This document shows positions 19,357 to 29,409 of a DNA stretch of 64,000 nt, one piece after another. Numbering within the stretch: position 1 is the first letter of the stretch; the number at the start of each line of letters is the position of its first letter. Position numbers and translations under genes: made by a program. Origin of the DNA: Gelidibacter gilvus (GTDB taxonomy: Bacteria; Bacteroidota; Bacteroidia; Flavobacteriales; Flavobacteriaceae); the NCBI RefSeq assembly GCF_004115975.1, contig NZ_SDDZ01000002.1, forward strand, positions 556,361 through 620,360, read 5' to 3'. Below the pieces are notes generated by a model. The model had not been told where the DNA came from, made no database searches, and was given only the letters and a program-made list of their open reading frames with translations.

Positions 19357-20442
19357 CTATTTTTTATTCTTCTGTTGTGCGTCAATATTACGCTGAATGG
19401 TATGCTTTGGTCGCGTCCATTTGGGCTTTTCGCCTAAGCCATAAAAGCGTGCTTCTTCAGCCTCTAGTGTTTTAGGTTGTTTATGCTTTTCAAAAGGTTG
19501 TTGCGGGACCAATCCTAATTCTTCAAACATTTTCATATCGTCATTGACATCTGGATTTGGCGTCGTGAGCAGTTTATCTCCGGCAAAGATGGAATTGGCC
19601 CCGGCAAAAAAGCATAAGGCTTGCCCTTCACGGCTCATATTAGTACGCCCTGCCGATAAGCGCACTTGTGTTTTGGGCAATAAAATCCGTGCTGTGGCAA
19701 TCATGCGCACCATTTCCCAAATAGATACCGGCTCCAACTCCCCTATTGGCGTGCCTTCTACGGGAACAAGCGCATTAATGGGTACCGATTCAAGTTGTGG
19801 CGTCATAGAGGTTAGGGTAATCAACATATCCGCACGATTTTCTATACTTTCTCCCATCCCAATAATACCGCCACTGCACACCGTAATATTGGTTTTACGC
19901 ACGTTCTCAATGGTTTGGAGTCGGTCTTGATAGCCTCTCGTAGAGATTATTTCCTCATAATAATCTTCTGAAGAATCAATATTGTGATTATAAGCGTAGA
20001 GTCCAGCTTCTGATAGCCGTTGTGCCTGGTTTTCGGTGATCATTCCCAACGTACAGCAAACTTCAATATCCATTTTGTTCAGTGAGCGCACCATTTCCAG
20101 AACCTGGTCAAATTCAGGACCATCCTTGACGTTGCGCCAAGCCGCTCCCATACAAATTCTTGAACTACCAGCAGCCTTTGCTTGTAACCCCTGCGCTACG
20201 ACTTGTTCCGCCCCCATTAAGGCTTCTGCCTTGACATTGGTATGATAACGTGCCGCTTGAGGACAGTAAGCACAATCTTCAGGACAGCCTCCCGTTTTTA
20301 TGGAGATTAATGTGGATACTTGAACTTTGTTTGGGTCGTGATGTTGTCTATGAACCGTAGCAGCTTCATAAAGTAGCTCCATCATCGGTTTGTTGTATAT
20401 TGCCACGACCTCGTCTCGTGTCCATTTCTTTTGGTTATCCAT
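19357..20442 (-). CDS. bioB: Biotin synthase
   Basis: A 361-residue radical SAM enzyme that inserts sulfur into dethiobiotin. The 4Fe-4S motif is CPEDCAYC (Cys 53, 57, 60), and the BioB features NHNIDSSEDYYEEI, GGIIGMGES, SVPINALVPVEGTP and LSAGRTNMSREGQALCFFAGANS (in part) are present, including the Arg ligand of the 2Fe-2S cluster region. No other bio gene is nearby. The TonB receptor upstream on the same strand is 212 bases away, with two 30-bp repeats between, so cotranscription is possible but unproven. Confidence 0.96.
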   Translation of the reverse strand: MDNQKKWTRDEVVAIYNKPMMELLYEAATVHRQHHDPNKVQVSTLISIKTGGCPEDCAYCPQAARYHTNVKAEALMGAEQVVAQGLQAKAAGSSRICMGAAWRNVKDGPEFDQVLEMVRSLNKMDIEVCCTLGMITENQAQRLSEAGLYAYNHNIDSSEDYYEEIISTRGYQDRLQTIENVRKTNITVCSGGIIGMGESIENRADMLITLTSMTPQLESVPINALVPVEGTPIGELEPVSIWEMVRMIATARILLPKTQVRLSAGRTNMSREGQALCFFAGANSIFAGDKLLTTPNPDVNDDMKMFEELGLVPQQPFEKHKQPKTLEAEEARFYGLGEKPKWTRPKHTIQRNIDAQQKNKK

Positions 20443-20522
20443 TGTTTTATTTTCTAAAAGTTAATTAATAGTCTTCAATTTAAGTTCCGTTGATCTGCCA
20501 TCCCAACAGTCACGCACAGTGG

Positions 20523-20605
20523 TCTTGATTCTTGATTCTAGCAGCAAAGCGGGGGCTACTGAGCTTGTCGAAGTATCTTGATTCTTGATTCTAGCAGCAA
20601 AGCGG
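20523..20605. repeat. Two perfect 30-bp direct repeats
   Basis: Identical 30-base copies lie at 20523-20552 and 20576-20605; each is TCTTGATTCTTGATTCTAGC followed by AGCAAAGCGG. A partial third copy (CTCTTGGCTCTTGATTCTAG) follows at about 20612. Between them is TGAGCTTGTCGAA, a fragment common in Bacteroidetes intergenic repeats. No gene is here. It may be a REP-type element cluster. Confidence 0.7.
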
Positions 20606-20654
20606 TGCTGTCTCTTGGCTCTTGATTCTAGATTCCAAAATCAAAACGCCGCCC

Positions 20655-22538
20655 TTAACGCTGTTGCCACTGATACCTCACCCCCAACCCAAACCAACGT
20701 GTAGGCATAGGCACTGCACCTGCTTCTTGATATGAGGCGTTAAAGAGATTCGTAACTTCTGTATATAACATAAAATTCTGCGCTTGATAATTGAGTCGGA
20801 TATCGGCAATGTTATAAGCATTGGCCAACTCACGTTGCAACCACCTGTTTTTGATTTGAACCGAAAAATTGGTGATTTGGTAATGGACGCCTGCAATAAA
20901 TTGATGTTTCAAGGATTCTAAGGTGTATTTTGATTGCGTATCCGTAGACGTTTTAAAAGAAGGCTGCATATAATTATAACTCACTTGATAACCAATGGAT
21001 TGCTCATCTCCTAAATCAAAATCCTGCTGAAGGCGTCCATAAATACCGTGCATTTTATTTTCCGATATATTTTCTGGAGTGTAAGGTTCTGTCGAATCCG
21101 CCCGCATCCAGTCAATAAAGTCCGTAATATTTCGATAGAAATAACCCGTTTTAAACTGCAGATCTCCTCTCCAATAGGCAATGTTCCCTTCGTAATTCCA
21201 GGAATTTTCTGGTTGAAGCGCTGCATTCCCCACATTTCCCGGACGTTGGTTTAAGTATAAATCTGAAAAAGAAGGAATGCGCTGACCCGAACCTAAACTC
21301 GTAGAAATTTTCCAATGGTCATTGATGGGATAGGCCAAATCGATTCCAGGATACATTTGCCAGCCAAAATCCGTGTTGTAATTGGCGTAAAGGCCAACCG
21401 TACCTTTTAATTTTTGTCCGATCCCACTTTGTAATTCTGCGTAGGCGCCATGGTTATCGCGTTTATGGCTTCCAATGTTGGAACTATTGATAGTCTCCAA
21501 CCGCGATTCCATACCAAAACCAAAAGTGCCCATGCTGGTTCTCAGACTGCTGTTCAATTCGAGCATCAAGGCGTTGGTATAATGCAAAGAGCGCCCTCTA
21601 CTTAAATCATCCTTATAAAAACGGTAGTCATCTTCCCCATAACGATCACTGATTCTGGGGGAAAGCGTAAAATTTCCCCAGGTGTGTTTTGAGGATAGAC
21701 TGAATACAGAAGAGGCCACATGTTCTTCCGAATTGATGTCATTAGGCGCAGCGTAAAAGCCATTGGCACCAAAGTTGCTTTGGGCGTAGCCTAACATGGC
21801 CTGAATACTGTTATGGGAATCAAAATCATAATTTCCGTTATAAAAAAGTCGGGTGTTCTCAGAAGCCGAATTGTAACGTTGGCCATTATAATCACTTCGC
21901 GAAATGGAAAAAAGCTGGCTTTGGCTTTCGGTGCCGTAGATGCCAGTAAACTCGGCTGCCCCACCCCAGTATATTCCGGAGCCATCACCTTCATCTTTAT
22001 TTTTAAAGGAACTTCCAACCTGCACGTCGGCAGCAACCGAGGAGCGCTTTCCTTTTTTGGTCACAATATTAATCGCTCCAGTAAGGGCATTGATACCATA
22101 AATCCGCGCTGCAGCACCTCTCAAGACTTCAATATGATCTATGGCGCTTAAGGGAACAGGAATATTCATCATATTGTGGGCCGTTTGCGCATCGATCATC
22201 TTTACGCCGTTAAGCAATACTAAAGTTTGTTCGGAAGTACCACCATCAATGGAAATATCAGTCTGCGTCCCAAAAGGCCCACGTTGTCGGATATCCACGC
22301 CGCTGATATAAGATAAAACCTCGTTGAGCGACTTGGCAGGAAGTGCCTGTATTTGTTTTTGTGTAATCACCTGAATATCTCGTGTAGCCTTGCTAAACGG
22401 CGTTTGCAGTCGGTTTCCCTGAATAATGATTTCCTCCAATTCGCTGCTTGGTATCTCAGGATCGGGAAGCACTTCTTTTTGTTGTGCAAAACTTGACATG
22501 GCTGCTATTAAAATAACGGAAGCAAATACTTTTTTCAT
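20655..22538 (-). CDS. TonB-dependent outer-membrane receptor (BtuB/FepA-like)
   Basis: A 627-residue protein with the signal peptide KKVFASVILIAAMSSFA. The plug domain spans about 35-150 (QVITQKQIQALPAKSLNEVL, SIDGGTSEQTLVLLNG, IEVLRGAAARIYGINALTGA), followed by a beta-barrel ending in an aromatic residue pattern typical of TonB receptors (RWFGLGVRYQWQQR). A TonB box is not obvious. It imports a scarce ligand such as a vitamin, siderophore or metal chelate. Neighbours (a MocR-like regulator divergent, bioB downstream) hint at a vitamin but do not prove it. Confidence 0.9.
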   Translation of the reverse strand: MKKVFASVILIAAMSSFAQQKEVLPDPEIPSSELEEIIIQGNRLQTPFSKATRDIQVITQKQIQALPAKSLNEVLSYISGVDIRQRGPFGTQTDISIDGGTSEQTLVLLNGVKMIDAQTAHNMMNIPVPLSAIDHIEVLRGAAARIYGINALTGAINIVTKKGKRSSVAADVQVGSSFKNKDEGDGSGIYWGGAAEFTGIYGTESQSQLFSISRSDYNGQRYNSASENTRLFYNGNYDFDSHNSIQAMLGYAQSNFGANGFYAAPNDINSEEHVASSVFSLSSKHTWGNFTLSPRISDRYGEDDYRFYKDDLSRGRSLHYTNALMLELNSSLRTSMGTFGFGMESRLETINSSNIGSHKRDNHGAYAELQSGIGQKLKGTVGLYANYNTDFGWQMYPGIDLAYPINDHWKISTSLGSGQRIPSFSDLYLNQRPGNVGNAALQPENSWNYEGNIAYWRGDLQFKTGYFYRNITDFIDWMRADSTEPYTPENISENKMHGIYGRLQQDFDLGDEQSIGYQVSYNYMQPSFKTSTDTQSKYTLESLKHQFIAGVHYQITNFSVQIKNRWLQRELANAYNIADIRLNYQAQNFMLYTEVTNLFNASYQEAGAVPMPTRWFGLGVRYQWQQR

Positions 22539-22624
22539 AGCTGGTTTTTTAAACGCTAATATTTTAAAATGAATTGCAAAGATTTGGATAAAAACAGTAG
22601 CTTTGGTAGTCCGAAATGTAAATA

Positions 22625-24094
22625 ATGAGTAGTCCGGTTAACCTCCCTTTTCATTCCTTTGTAAAAATAGATCGTCGAAAAAAAGACGCTATCTATATGC
22701 AGATTGTCTACCAGTTCATTAATGCGGTTAAAAGTAATTTATTAGAAGACGGCGACCGACTTCCGGGCAGCAGGAAGATTTCCGAAGAATTACAGGTTCA
22801 CAGAAAAACAATTGTGGCGGCATTGACAGAACTACAGGAACAAGGATGGATCAAAATTCTGCCCAACATTGGTGCTTTTGTAATCAACCATCAGCGATCT
22901 CCTGCTAAAGTCCAAAAACACCAAGCTTTTCAACATCCTCCAGAGAAAGCGATCTTTAATTTCAGAAAAGAATTTATTTTGGATACGCCTTTGGAAGAAA
23001 ATTTGGAGAAATTTTATTTCACAGATGGGACTCCGGATTATCGCATCATTAAATCGGAAGAGCTTGTTCGTTTTTACACCTCGGTTGTACGTCGGAAAAA
23101 ACAATCGTTCCCCAACACAACAGATGGCAGCATGTTTTTTAGGGACCAACTGAGCTATTATCTCAATTTGACCAGGGGATTTCATCTTTCAAAAGACTTC
23201 TTGCTTCCCGTAGCAGGCTTGGAGCAGGTGCATTCCATCTTATCACGTTTACTAATAAATACTGGCGATGTGGTTTTGGTAGAAGAGCTGAGCTACTTTT
23301 TACCCAATATGATCTATAGTCAAGCAGGTGCCAAAATGAAAACGATTCCGGTGGACCAGGACGGCATGGTTATCGATTATATTGAAAACAATTTTAAACC
23401 CGGCGACATACGTTTGGTTTACATCAATACCAAATGCCAGTATCCAACAACGGTCAGCCTGTCTGAAAAAAGGAAAACGCACTTGCTCCAATTGGCAGAA
23501 GCCTATGATTTTATTGTGATAGAAGATGACACCGATTTTGAGTTTTCCTTCGTGAAAAACAAAAAAGAATCGCTGTTCAGAAAAAACGGTGGGAATCGCG
23601 TCATCTATGTTGGCGCTTTCGGACGCTTTTTGAACCCGGGATTTCAAATGAACTTTATTAGTGCGCCCAAAGATCTATTGCAAGAAGGCGCAAAATACCT
23701 GAATATTTTTGGCAAACCAGATGAAATGATGGAAAAAGCCTTAGGAGAACTCATCCACCAAGGAGACATTCATCGGTACCAACGCAAATCCAAAAAAACC
23801 ATTGCGGAGCGGAAAGAAATAGCTGCGGGATTGCTTCATAGCTACTTTAAAAATAAAATCACTTTTAGTATGCCATCCTCAGGTTTGGCATTCTGGATTC
23901 AATTTAAATTTCCAATTTCATTGACACTTTTACAAAAGACAGCAAGAAAAAAAGGTTTATCCATTCCAAGTATTTGCCTCTACCAAAACCGAACAGTGAC
24001 CGCATTGAGATTGGGATTTGCACACCTCAATCAACAGGAGATGGAAGAAGCTGTAAAACTACTGTATGAGGCGTATCTGGAAACTATTTTGTAA
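22625..24094 (+). CDS. MocR/GntR-type regulator with aminotransferase-like domain lacking the PLP lysine
   Basis: A 489-residue protein. Residues 14-85 are a GntR winged helix (RLPGSRKISEELQVHRKTI). The rest is a fold-type I aminotransferase domain (VVLVEELSY, IEDDTDFEF, C-terminal LRLGFAHL with the carboxylate-binding Arg). Where MocR proteins have a S-K pair in the segment VIYxGTFSK, this one reads VIYVGAFGRFLNPGF: the Schiff-base Lys position is Arg 334. The HQFPTG-type loop is also altered (TKCQYPTT). It therefore probably cannot form an internal aldimine and may sense another ligand. It is divergent from the TonB receptor, with starts 86 bases apart, and likely controls it. Confidence 0.85.
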   Translation: MSSPVNLPFHSFVKIDRRKKDAIYMQIVYQFINAVKSNLLEDGDRLPGSRKISEELQVHRKTIVAALTELQEQGWIKILPNIGAFVINHQRSPAKVQKHQAFQHPPEKAIFNFRKEFILDTPLEENLEKFYFTDGTPDYRIIKSEELVRFYTSVVRRKKQSFPNTTDGSMFFRDQLSYYLNLTRGFHLSKDFLLPVAGLEQVHSILSRLLINTGDVVLVEELSYFLPNMIYSQAGAKMKTIPVDQDGMVIDYIENNFKPGDIRLVYINTKCQYPTTVSLSEKRKTHLLQLAEAYDFIVIEDDTDFEFSFVKNKKESLFRKNGGNRVIYVGAFGRFLNPGFQMNFISAPKDLLQEGAKYLNIFGKPDEMMEKALGELIHQGDIHRYQRKSKKTIAERKEIAAGLLHSYFKNKITFSMPSSGLAFWIQFKFPISLTLLQKTARKKGLSIPSICLYQNRTVTALRLGFAHLNQQEMEEAVKLLYEAYLETIL

Positions 24095-24602
24095 GCTAAG
24101 GATCCTTTAATATACAATTCAATCAGAAGTCACTTATTCAAAAAAGATGATTCCATATTTATACTTTCTCAGAAACTTCCTTTTATTTAGACACCATGAT
24201 CAGAAAAGCATCAATGTTTGCCTATGCTAGAAGAAATAGGAATTTGGAATGTCTCACGAAAACTAAATTCAAATGGTGCTTTATAGCAACCCTATGACAC
24301 GGAATGTTTCTCTTGAATTTAACCGTTTTGAAATAAAAGTGATGATGAAGTTAGTTTAATTAATGAGGGTAAAGCCTTAAAAATTACCCAAGCTCCAAGC
24401 ATTGCGTTCTAAATAATTTTGATTAGTTATCCTTGGATGACTTTAATGCCTGGTCTTCTTTTTTTTATTGAAAAGATACTTTCGTAGGCCTTTAGAATAT
24501 TATATTTGAAAACTTCTTGATCAATCCGTAAAACAGTGATTAAATTGCCTAGATTAAGAATTGAAATGACCAAATTGCAACCCCGTTTAAAAAAAACAGA
24601 AT
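24095..24602. other. Gene-free stretch
   Basis: About 500 bases between the MocR-like gene and the K+ channel gene. I find no convincing gene, repeat or hairpin. A short frame starting at 24196 (MIRKASMFAY) is broken quickly and might be a decayed fragment, but this is too weak to annotate. Confidence 0.4.
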
Positions 24603-26312
24603 ATGAAATTTATCGGTAGTCAGTTGGCCTATTATTTGGGCGACAAAGATTTTAAAAGAAACTCTAAGCTCTTACTTAAATACCTAGCCCTTTTAGGAGT
24701 TGTCATCGTAATTTATTCCGTTCTTTTCCATTTTATAATGGCATCAGAAGACCAAAATCACTCCTGGATTACAGGATTTTATTGGACACTTACTGTAATG
24801 AGTACGCTTGGCTTTGGAGATATTACATTTGCATCGGATCTCGGTCGTTTTTTCAGTATTATCGTATTACTTTCTGGCATTTTTATGTTAATGATTGTAT
24901 TGCCTTTTGCCTTTATCAGGCACTTTTATATCCCTCTTTTAGAGTCAAAAAAGAAAAACAAGGTACTTCGTCAGGTTCCTGCCGGAACAAAAAATCACAT
25001 CTTAATATGTTCTTATGATGTCATAGCAAGAGATCTTACAGAGCGGTTTAAGCAGGAGAACACCCCATATTATGTCATCGAAAACGATCTCGATAAAGCA
25101 ATTAAAATCCATGATGAAAATGTCCCTGTATTACTTGGGGAATTGGATGACAAGGAAACTTTTATCCTTGCCAATATTCATGATGCAAAACTGGTTTTGA
25201 TCAATAGAGATGACTTTTTAAACACCAAAATCATACTCACTATTCGGGAAATTGCCCCCACAATTCCCATTGTTGCCATTGCTACTCTTATTGAATCGGT
25301 AGATGTGCAACAACTAAGTGGCGCAGACCACGTGTTGCCAATTAAAAAATGGCTGGGCGAACAATTGGCCAACAGGGTCAACACCCAACACGCAGAGTCT
25401 CATGCCATAGGTCAATATGAAGATCTATTGATCGCAGAATTACCAATTTACAACACCCCTTTGGTGTCGAAACTTATCAGAGAGACCGATTTAAGACAAA
25501 GATTCGGAGTCAGTATTGTGGGCATTTGGGAGCGCGGCCGATTGCAGCCTATAACCGGTAATGAAGTGCTCACTCAAGAAAGTATTTTGGTCATTATAGG
25601 CCATAAAGAACAGCTTCAAAACATTGATGAGCTCTTTCATGATTACACTGTAAATCCGCATCCCGTATTGTTAATTGGGGCGGGGCGGGTAGGTTTGGCG
25701 GCGGCAAAAGCGTTACATAAAAATGGCGTCTTAGTAAATGTTGTGGATAAGGATCCTGAGGTTTGCAAAAAAGTAAGTCCTTTTTGCAATAAAGTATATT
25801 CGGGTGATGCCTCCGACTACCAATTGCTCAAAAAAGCAGGAATTCTAGAAGCTCCTTCGGTATTGTTGTCGACACATGACGACACTATGAACATTTATCT
25901 CGCCTCCTATTGTCGTCAATTGAACAAGGATGTAAGAATAGTGAGCCGTATTTCCGAAGCTCGGAATGTTGATATTATTCAAAAAGCAGGTGCTAATTTT
26001 GTATTAAGCTATTCCACATTAGGTTCTGAAGCCGTTTTATCGATTTCTAAAGGTCAGGAACTAACTATTCTAGGGGAGGGTTTTACCTTGTTTATCATCC
26101 CGATTCCAAAATCATTAGAAGGTAAATCTCTTGCAGAATCTGATATTGGCGCTAAAACGGGATTATCGGTCATTGCCATTAAAGAAAACTCTGAAGTCGT
26201 GACGTCGTTATCGTCACATACGATACTTCCTGATGGCGCTGAAATAGTCATGCTTGGAAACATCGAAATGAAACATAAATTCAACAAGATATATGTTAAC
26301 GGCAATGGATGA
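24603..26312 (+). CDS. Potassium channel with two RCK (TrkA-N/TrkA-C) modules
   Basis: A 569-residue protein. Two membrane helices (about 26-46 and 82-106) flank a pore helix with the selectivity filter STLGFGD (67-73), a TVGYGD variant. The cytoplasmic part has one RCK module from about 130 (HILICSYDVIARDL), a TrkA-C-like domain at about 270-345, and a second module from about 350 (VLLIGAGRVGLAAA, a proper GxGxxG nucleotide site; the first is degenerate) ending with another TrkA-C. It is a ligand-gated K+ channel of the inner membrane. Having both RCK domains in one chain resembles GsuK/BK-type tandem RCK channels. Confidence 0.9.
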   Translation: MKFIGSQLAYYLGDKDFKRNSKLLLKYLALLGVVIVIYSVLFHFIMASEDQNHSWITGFYWTLTVMSTLGFGDITFASDLGRFFSIIVLLSGIFMLMIVLPFAFIRHFYIPLLESKKKNKVLRQVPAGTKNHILICSYDVIARDLTERFKQENTPYYVIENDLDKAIKIHDENVPVLLGELDDKETFILANIHDAKLVLINRDDFLNTKIILTIREIAPTIPIVAIATLIESVDVQQLSGADHVLPIKKWLGEQLANRVNTQHAESHAIGQYEDLLIAELPIYNTPLVSKLIRETDLRQRFGVSIVGIWERGRLQPITGNEVLTQESILVIIGHKEQLQNIDELFHDYTVNPHPVLLIGAGRVGLAAAKALHKNGVLVNVVDKDPEVCKKVSPFCNKVYSGDASDYQLLKKAGILEAPSVLLSTHDDTMNIYLASYCRQLNKDVRIVSRISEARNVDIIQKAGANFVLSYSTLGSEAVLSISKGQELTILGEGFTLFIIPIPKSLEGKSLAESDIGAKTGLSVIAIKENSEVVTSLSSHTILPDGAEIVMLGNIEMKHKFNKIYVNGNG

Positions 26313-26489
26313 TGATATGTCGATTTTATTCTCATATACCCTGTATCGACCGTTTTAGTTGGGTCATTACAAAAATTCCAAAAGTCATTCACTTTTCAGA
26401 AAGGAAGCGTTCAGTCTTTAGCGGCAACAAAAATCTGCAATGAGTTCTTATCATTTTGATAGTTATCTTAACTTATCATTTTGCCTTCA

Positions 26490-27128
26490 ATGCATCCCGA
26501 TATGAATACACAGACAAAAAACTCCGATCAAAATATTTCAATGACATTACCATTGCGCATAAATTTTGCCACCGTTGAAGCTTTTCTGAAGAAAAAATTT
26601 GTGGGCACCAACGTCAGTAAAACGGGCGCCAATGGTAAAACCACTAATTATTTTAAAATATTAGATCTAAACCTTGACGAAAGTCATGCCGCTCCATATA
26701 ATCTGGAACTTAAGATAAAGTTAAAGACCCTTACCCTACTCTTTAACAATAAAGATATTCATGTAACGGTACAAGTGCAGTTACGCTTGAATGTCTCTAC
26801 CCTAGAATTATATGTTGAAGCCTACAAAATAAACAGCCATGGCGACCATTGGATGGCGACAAGCATCCTAAAATCCGTGCTTAACACCTTTATTTATAAA
26901 AAAATAATCAAAAGCTTAAGCGTTGATTTAATGCCTATCCTGAAGGAAAAGATCGACGGTCTCAATGCCAAGCTGGCATCGAAGCTGGAAACCACAAAAG
27001 GCATTTCGATTTTGGGGAAGGTTGAAAATTTTACAATTGGCCATTTTGAAATCAAAAAAAACGAGATTTGGGTGCTTGTCAATACTAGTGGCTGGTGTGT
27101 TATTGCCATTGAAGATTTAGAGTTTTAA
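26490..27128 (+). CDS. Conserved hypothetical protein, DUF4403-like
   Basis: About 212 residues, started at the ATG at 26490; another ATG is at 26502 and the frame opens at a TTG at 26481. The segment TLPLRINFATVEAFLKKKF resembles the LPLxIxxATLNxxLN pattern of DUF4403 repeats. It alternates beta strands with an amphipathic helical part (about 130-175). There is no signal peptide or membrane helix. Function unknown. It stands 180 bases downstream of the K+ channel on the same strand. Confidence 0.6.
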   Translation: MHPDMNTQTKNSDQNISMTLPLRINFATVEAFLKKKFVGTNVSKTGANGKTTNYFKILDLNLDESHAAPYNLELKIKLKTLTLLFNNKDIHVTVQVQLRLNVSTLELYVEAYKINSHGDHWMATSILKSVLNTFIYKKIIKSLSVDLMPILKEKIDGLNAKLASKLETTKGISILGKVENFTIGHFEIKKNEIWVLVNTSGWCVIAIEDLEF

Positions 27129-27577
27129 GCTATTTTAGATGTAAGATAGTTAGTGGCATACCACGTCTTTTTTCCTTTAGAACCAAAAAAACAACTGTAG
27201 TGTTGGATTTTAAATACACTGCTTCAACCGACGACAGATTTAATTATTTCTTCCGGTCATAGTATCTATTAACTTTTGAATTGCAGAGCTCTTCACTAAT
27301 TTCCTTTGGACTCAATTTCCATAAGTGTCCGATAATCGTTCTGTTAGGGCTTTAACTTTATTGAGACCAATACAAATGAAGAATTGCCGCAAAATCGTTA
27401 AAAGATTCAGCTTTTATTAAAAACCTCTTAATTCATCTTAACCATCTAACAATCAATTTACGATAAAAAAATAGTATCTTAGAAACTGAGACAAAATACC
27501 AACTTTTAATATCATCCGTCTCACTACTTTTTTTTAAAAACAGCCTACGCTTTTATTAATTTTTAGAGATTTTCAGA
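27129..27577. other. Gene-free stretch
   Basis: About 450 AT-rich bases upstream of the patatin gene. No gene, repeat or clear promoter is seen. A T-rich/A-rich run at 27531-27541 precedes the patatin start. Confidence 0.4.
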
Positions 27578-29296
27578 ATGAGCGCTACTCCAAAATTTAA
27601 AATATGTCTCACCTTGGCTGGCGCTGTATCTGCTGGATCTTTTGCCGGCGGTGTGATGGATTATCTTTTAGAGACTTTGGAATTATGGGAAAAAGCGAAA
27701 ATTAAAAATAGAAATCTAGGAATAGATCATCCAGAATATGACGCTTCCATTCCGATGCACGATGTAGAAATTGATGTGATTTCTGGTGCTTCGGCAGGTG
27801 GGATTACTGGTGCCTTGACTTTATTAAACTTGGTTGATGACACCTATCGACCAGCCAATAAAGACAATCCACTTGGAAAAAACAATCGCTTCTATCAAAG
27901 TTGGGTCGAAATGGGCGATGACGCAAAATCGGATACTTTTGAAAAATTGCTCTCCAATACCGATATCAAAAAAGGAGAGAAGCCAGAGTCTTTGCTAAAT
28001 TCCCAACCTATTGATGAGATTGCCAATAATGCTCTGGTGCTCAAAAATCTGCAGCCTTATCCCTCGTATATTTCTGATAGTTTGGATTTAGTTCTTACCA
28101 CAACCAATCTCCGCGGATTAAATTTCAAGATAAGTTTTGGAGGGAATGATCAAAGCAACACCGAAATTACGAGCCACGCCGGTTTTTTTAGATATCGGCT
28201 CGCAAATTCCATTTACCAACGCGGCATTCCGGACGGCAATGCTTTATACTATGTTTTGGATTTGAACAATTCAAAAGATATGGGCTACCTGAAGGAGGCA
28301 ACTTTAAGTACGGCGGCTTTCCCTATTGGCTTAAAATCTAGGGAGGTTGCGATTTCAAAAAAATATGTTGAGCGCTATCCGCATTATTTATTTGGAGATA
28401 AATTAGGCATCACGCCTGTAATTAACGATAATCCGGTTTATAAATTCAACTCGATTGATGGCGGCCTTATTAATAATGAACCCTTCGCAATTGCCCTAAA
28501 AGTACTCAAAGAAAAGAATTTGGCCGAAGTGTTAAGAGATCGCTATGCGGTAATTATGGTAGATCCTTTCCCAAATAAGGATAATGATATAGAACCAAAA
28601 AATCCAGAAAGAGACCTCATTTCCATTGCAAAAGGCATGTTTAAAGCGTTGCGCAATCAAACCATGTTCAATCAAGATGGAATTTTAGAGGCGCTTGATC
28701 AAAGCAATCACACCAAATACCTTATTGAGCCGGTTCGGAAAACACAATCACAAGGAAAGATGGTCCGAGCAGAAAATGATTTGGCATCGGCTCCTTTTAG
28801 TGGTTTTGCCGGATTTTTGGACAAATCTTTTAGGCAACATGATTATCAATTGGGACGCCAAAATTGCCAAAGTTTCTTAAGATATTACTTTGCCGTTCCG
28901 GAGCCGGATATTCAAGAACGGCTAGGGAATTATCCTCAAGAAACCGCTTTTAAAAGATTCTCGTATAACGAAATTCAAGGCGAAGTAAGCAGTCCGCTTT
29001 TGCTTCCCATTATTCCAGATATGCGAGTTGTTGAAGCGGCAACAAACACATATGACATAGAAAATTTCGGAAGTGATGCCGAATTGAAATATCCTCTATA
29101 TCCTTACATTTCACAGAAAAACTTTGAACAGAAATACAAAGCGCTTCTAAAGAAAAGAATTGAAGCGGTCTCCAATGCCCTTGTCGATAATTTCTTTTTT
29201 TCAATCGCCAACCGACTTTTTATCAGAGCTAAACTTTATAAAAAATTAAGTGAATTAATTGCCAATGAATTAAGGAATGCTGGTTTATTTAAATGA
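27578..29296 (+). CDS. Patatin-like phospholipase
   Basis: A 572-residue protein. The N-terminal LTLAGAVSAGSFAGGVMDYL corresponds to the patatin oxyanion-hole region, with GAVSAG in place of GGGxKG. The nucleophile elbow GxSxG is SGASAGG (about residues 66-72) and the catalytic Asp is in SIDGGLINNEP. The C-terminal 200 residues carry no known domain. It probably hydrolyses acyl esters of lipids in the cytoplasm. Some bacterial patatins serve as defence effectors, but no sensor gene is next to this one, so a housekeeping role is equally likely. Confidence 0.85.
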   Translation: MSATPKFKICLTLAGAVSAGSFAGGVMDYLLETLELWEKAKIKNRNLGIDHPEYDASIPMHDVEIDVISGASAGGITGALTLLNLVDDTYRPANKDNPLGKNNRFYQSWVEMGDDAKSDTFEKLLSNTDIKKGEKPESLLNSQPIDEIANNALVLKNLQPYPSYISDSLDLVLTTTNLRGLNFKISFGGNDQSNTEITSHAGFFRYRLANSIYQRGIPDGNALYYVLDLNNSKDMGYLKEATLSTAAFPIGLKSREVAISKKYVERYPHYLFGDKLGITPVINDNPVYKFNSIDGGLINNEPFAIALKVLKEKNLAEVLRDRYAVIMVDPFPNKDNDIEPKNPERDLISIAKGMFKALRNQTMFNQDGILEALDQSNHTKYLIEPVRKTQSQGKMVRAENDLASAPFSGFAGFLDKSFRQHDYQLGRQNCQSFLRYYFAVPEPDIQERLGNYPQETAFKRFSYNEIQGEVSSPLLLPIIPDMRVVEAATNTYDIENFGSDAELKYPLYPYISQKNFEQKYKALLKKRIEAVSNALVDNFFFSIANRLFIRAKLYKKLSELIANELRNAGLFK

Positions 29297-29409
29297 TTGT
29301 GATGTGGACATTGGGCGGTAGAAGGGCATCTCCGAAGCTCAAAATGTTGTTATAATTCAAGAAACAATGTTACCCTCCGTAATTTGATCTATAAGGATGT
29401 CGCAGGTCA

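Noticed and set aside
24196..24290. Decayed L-rhamnose mutarotase-like start (MIRKAS)
   Set aside because: Only a few residues resemble the family before stops appear in every frame.
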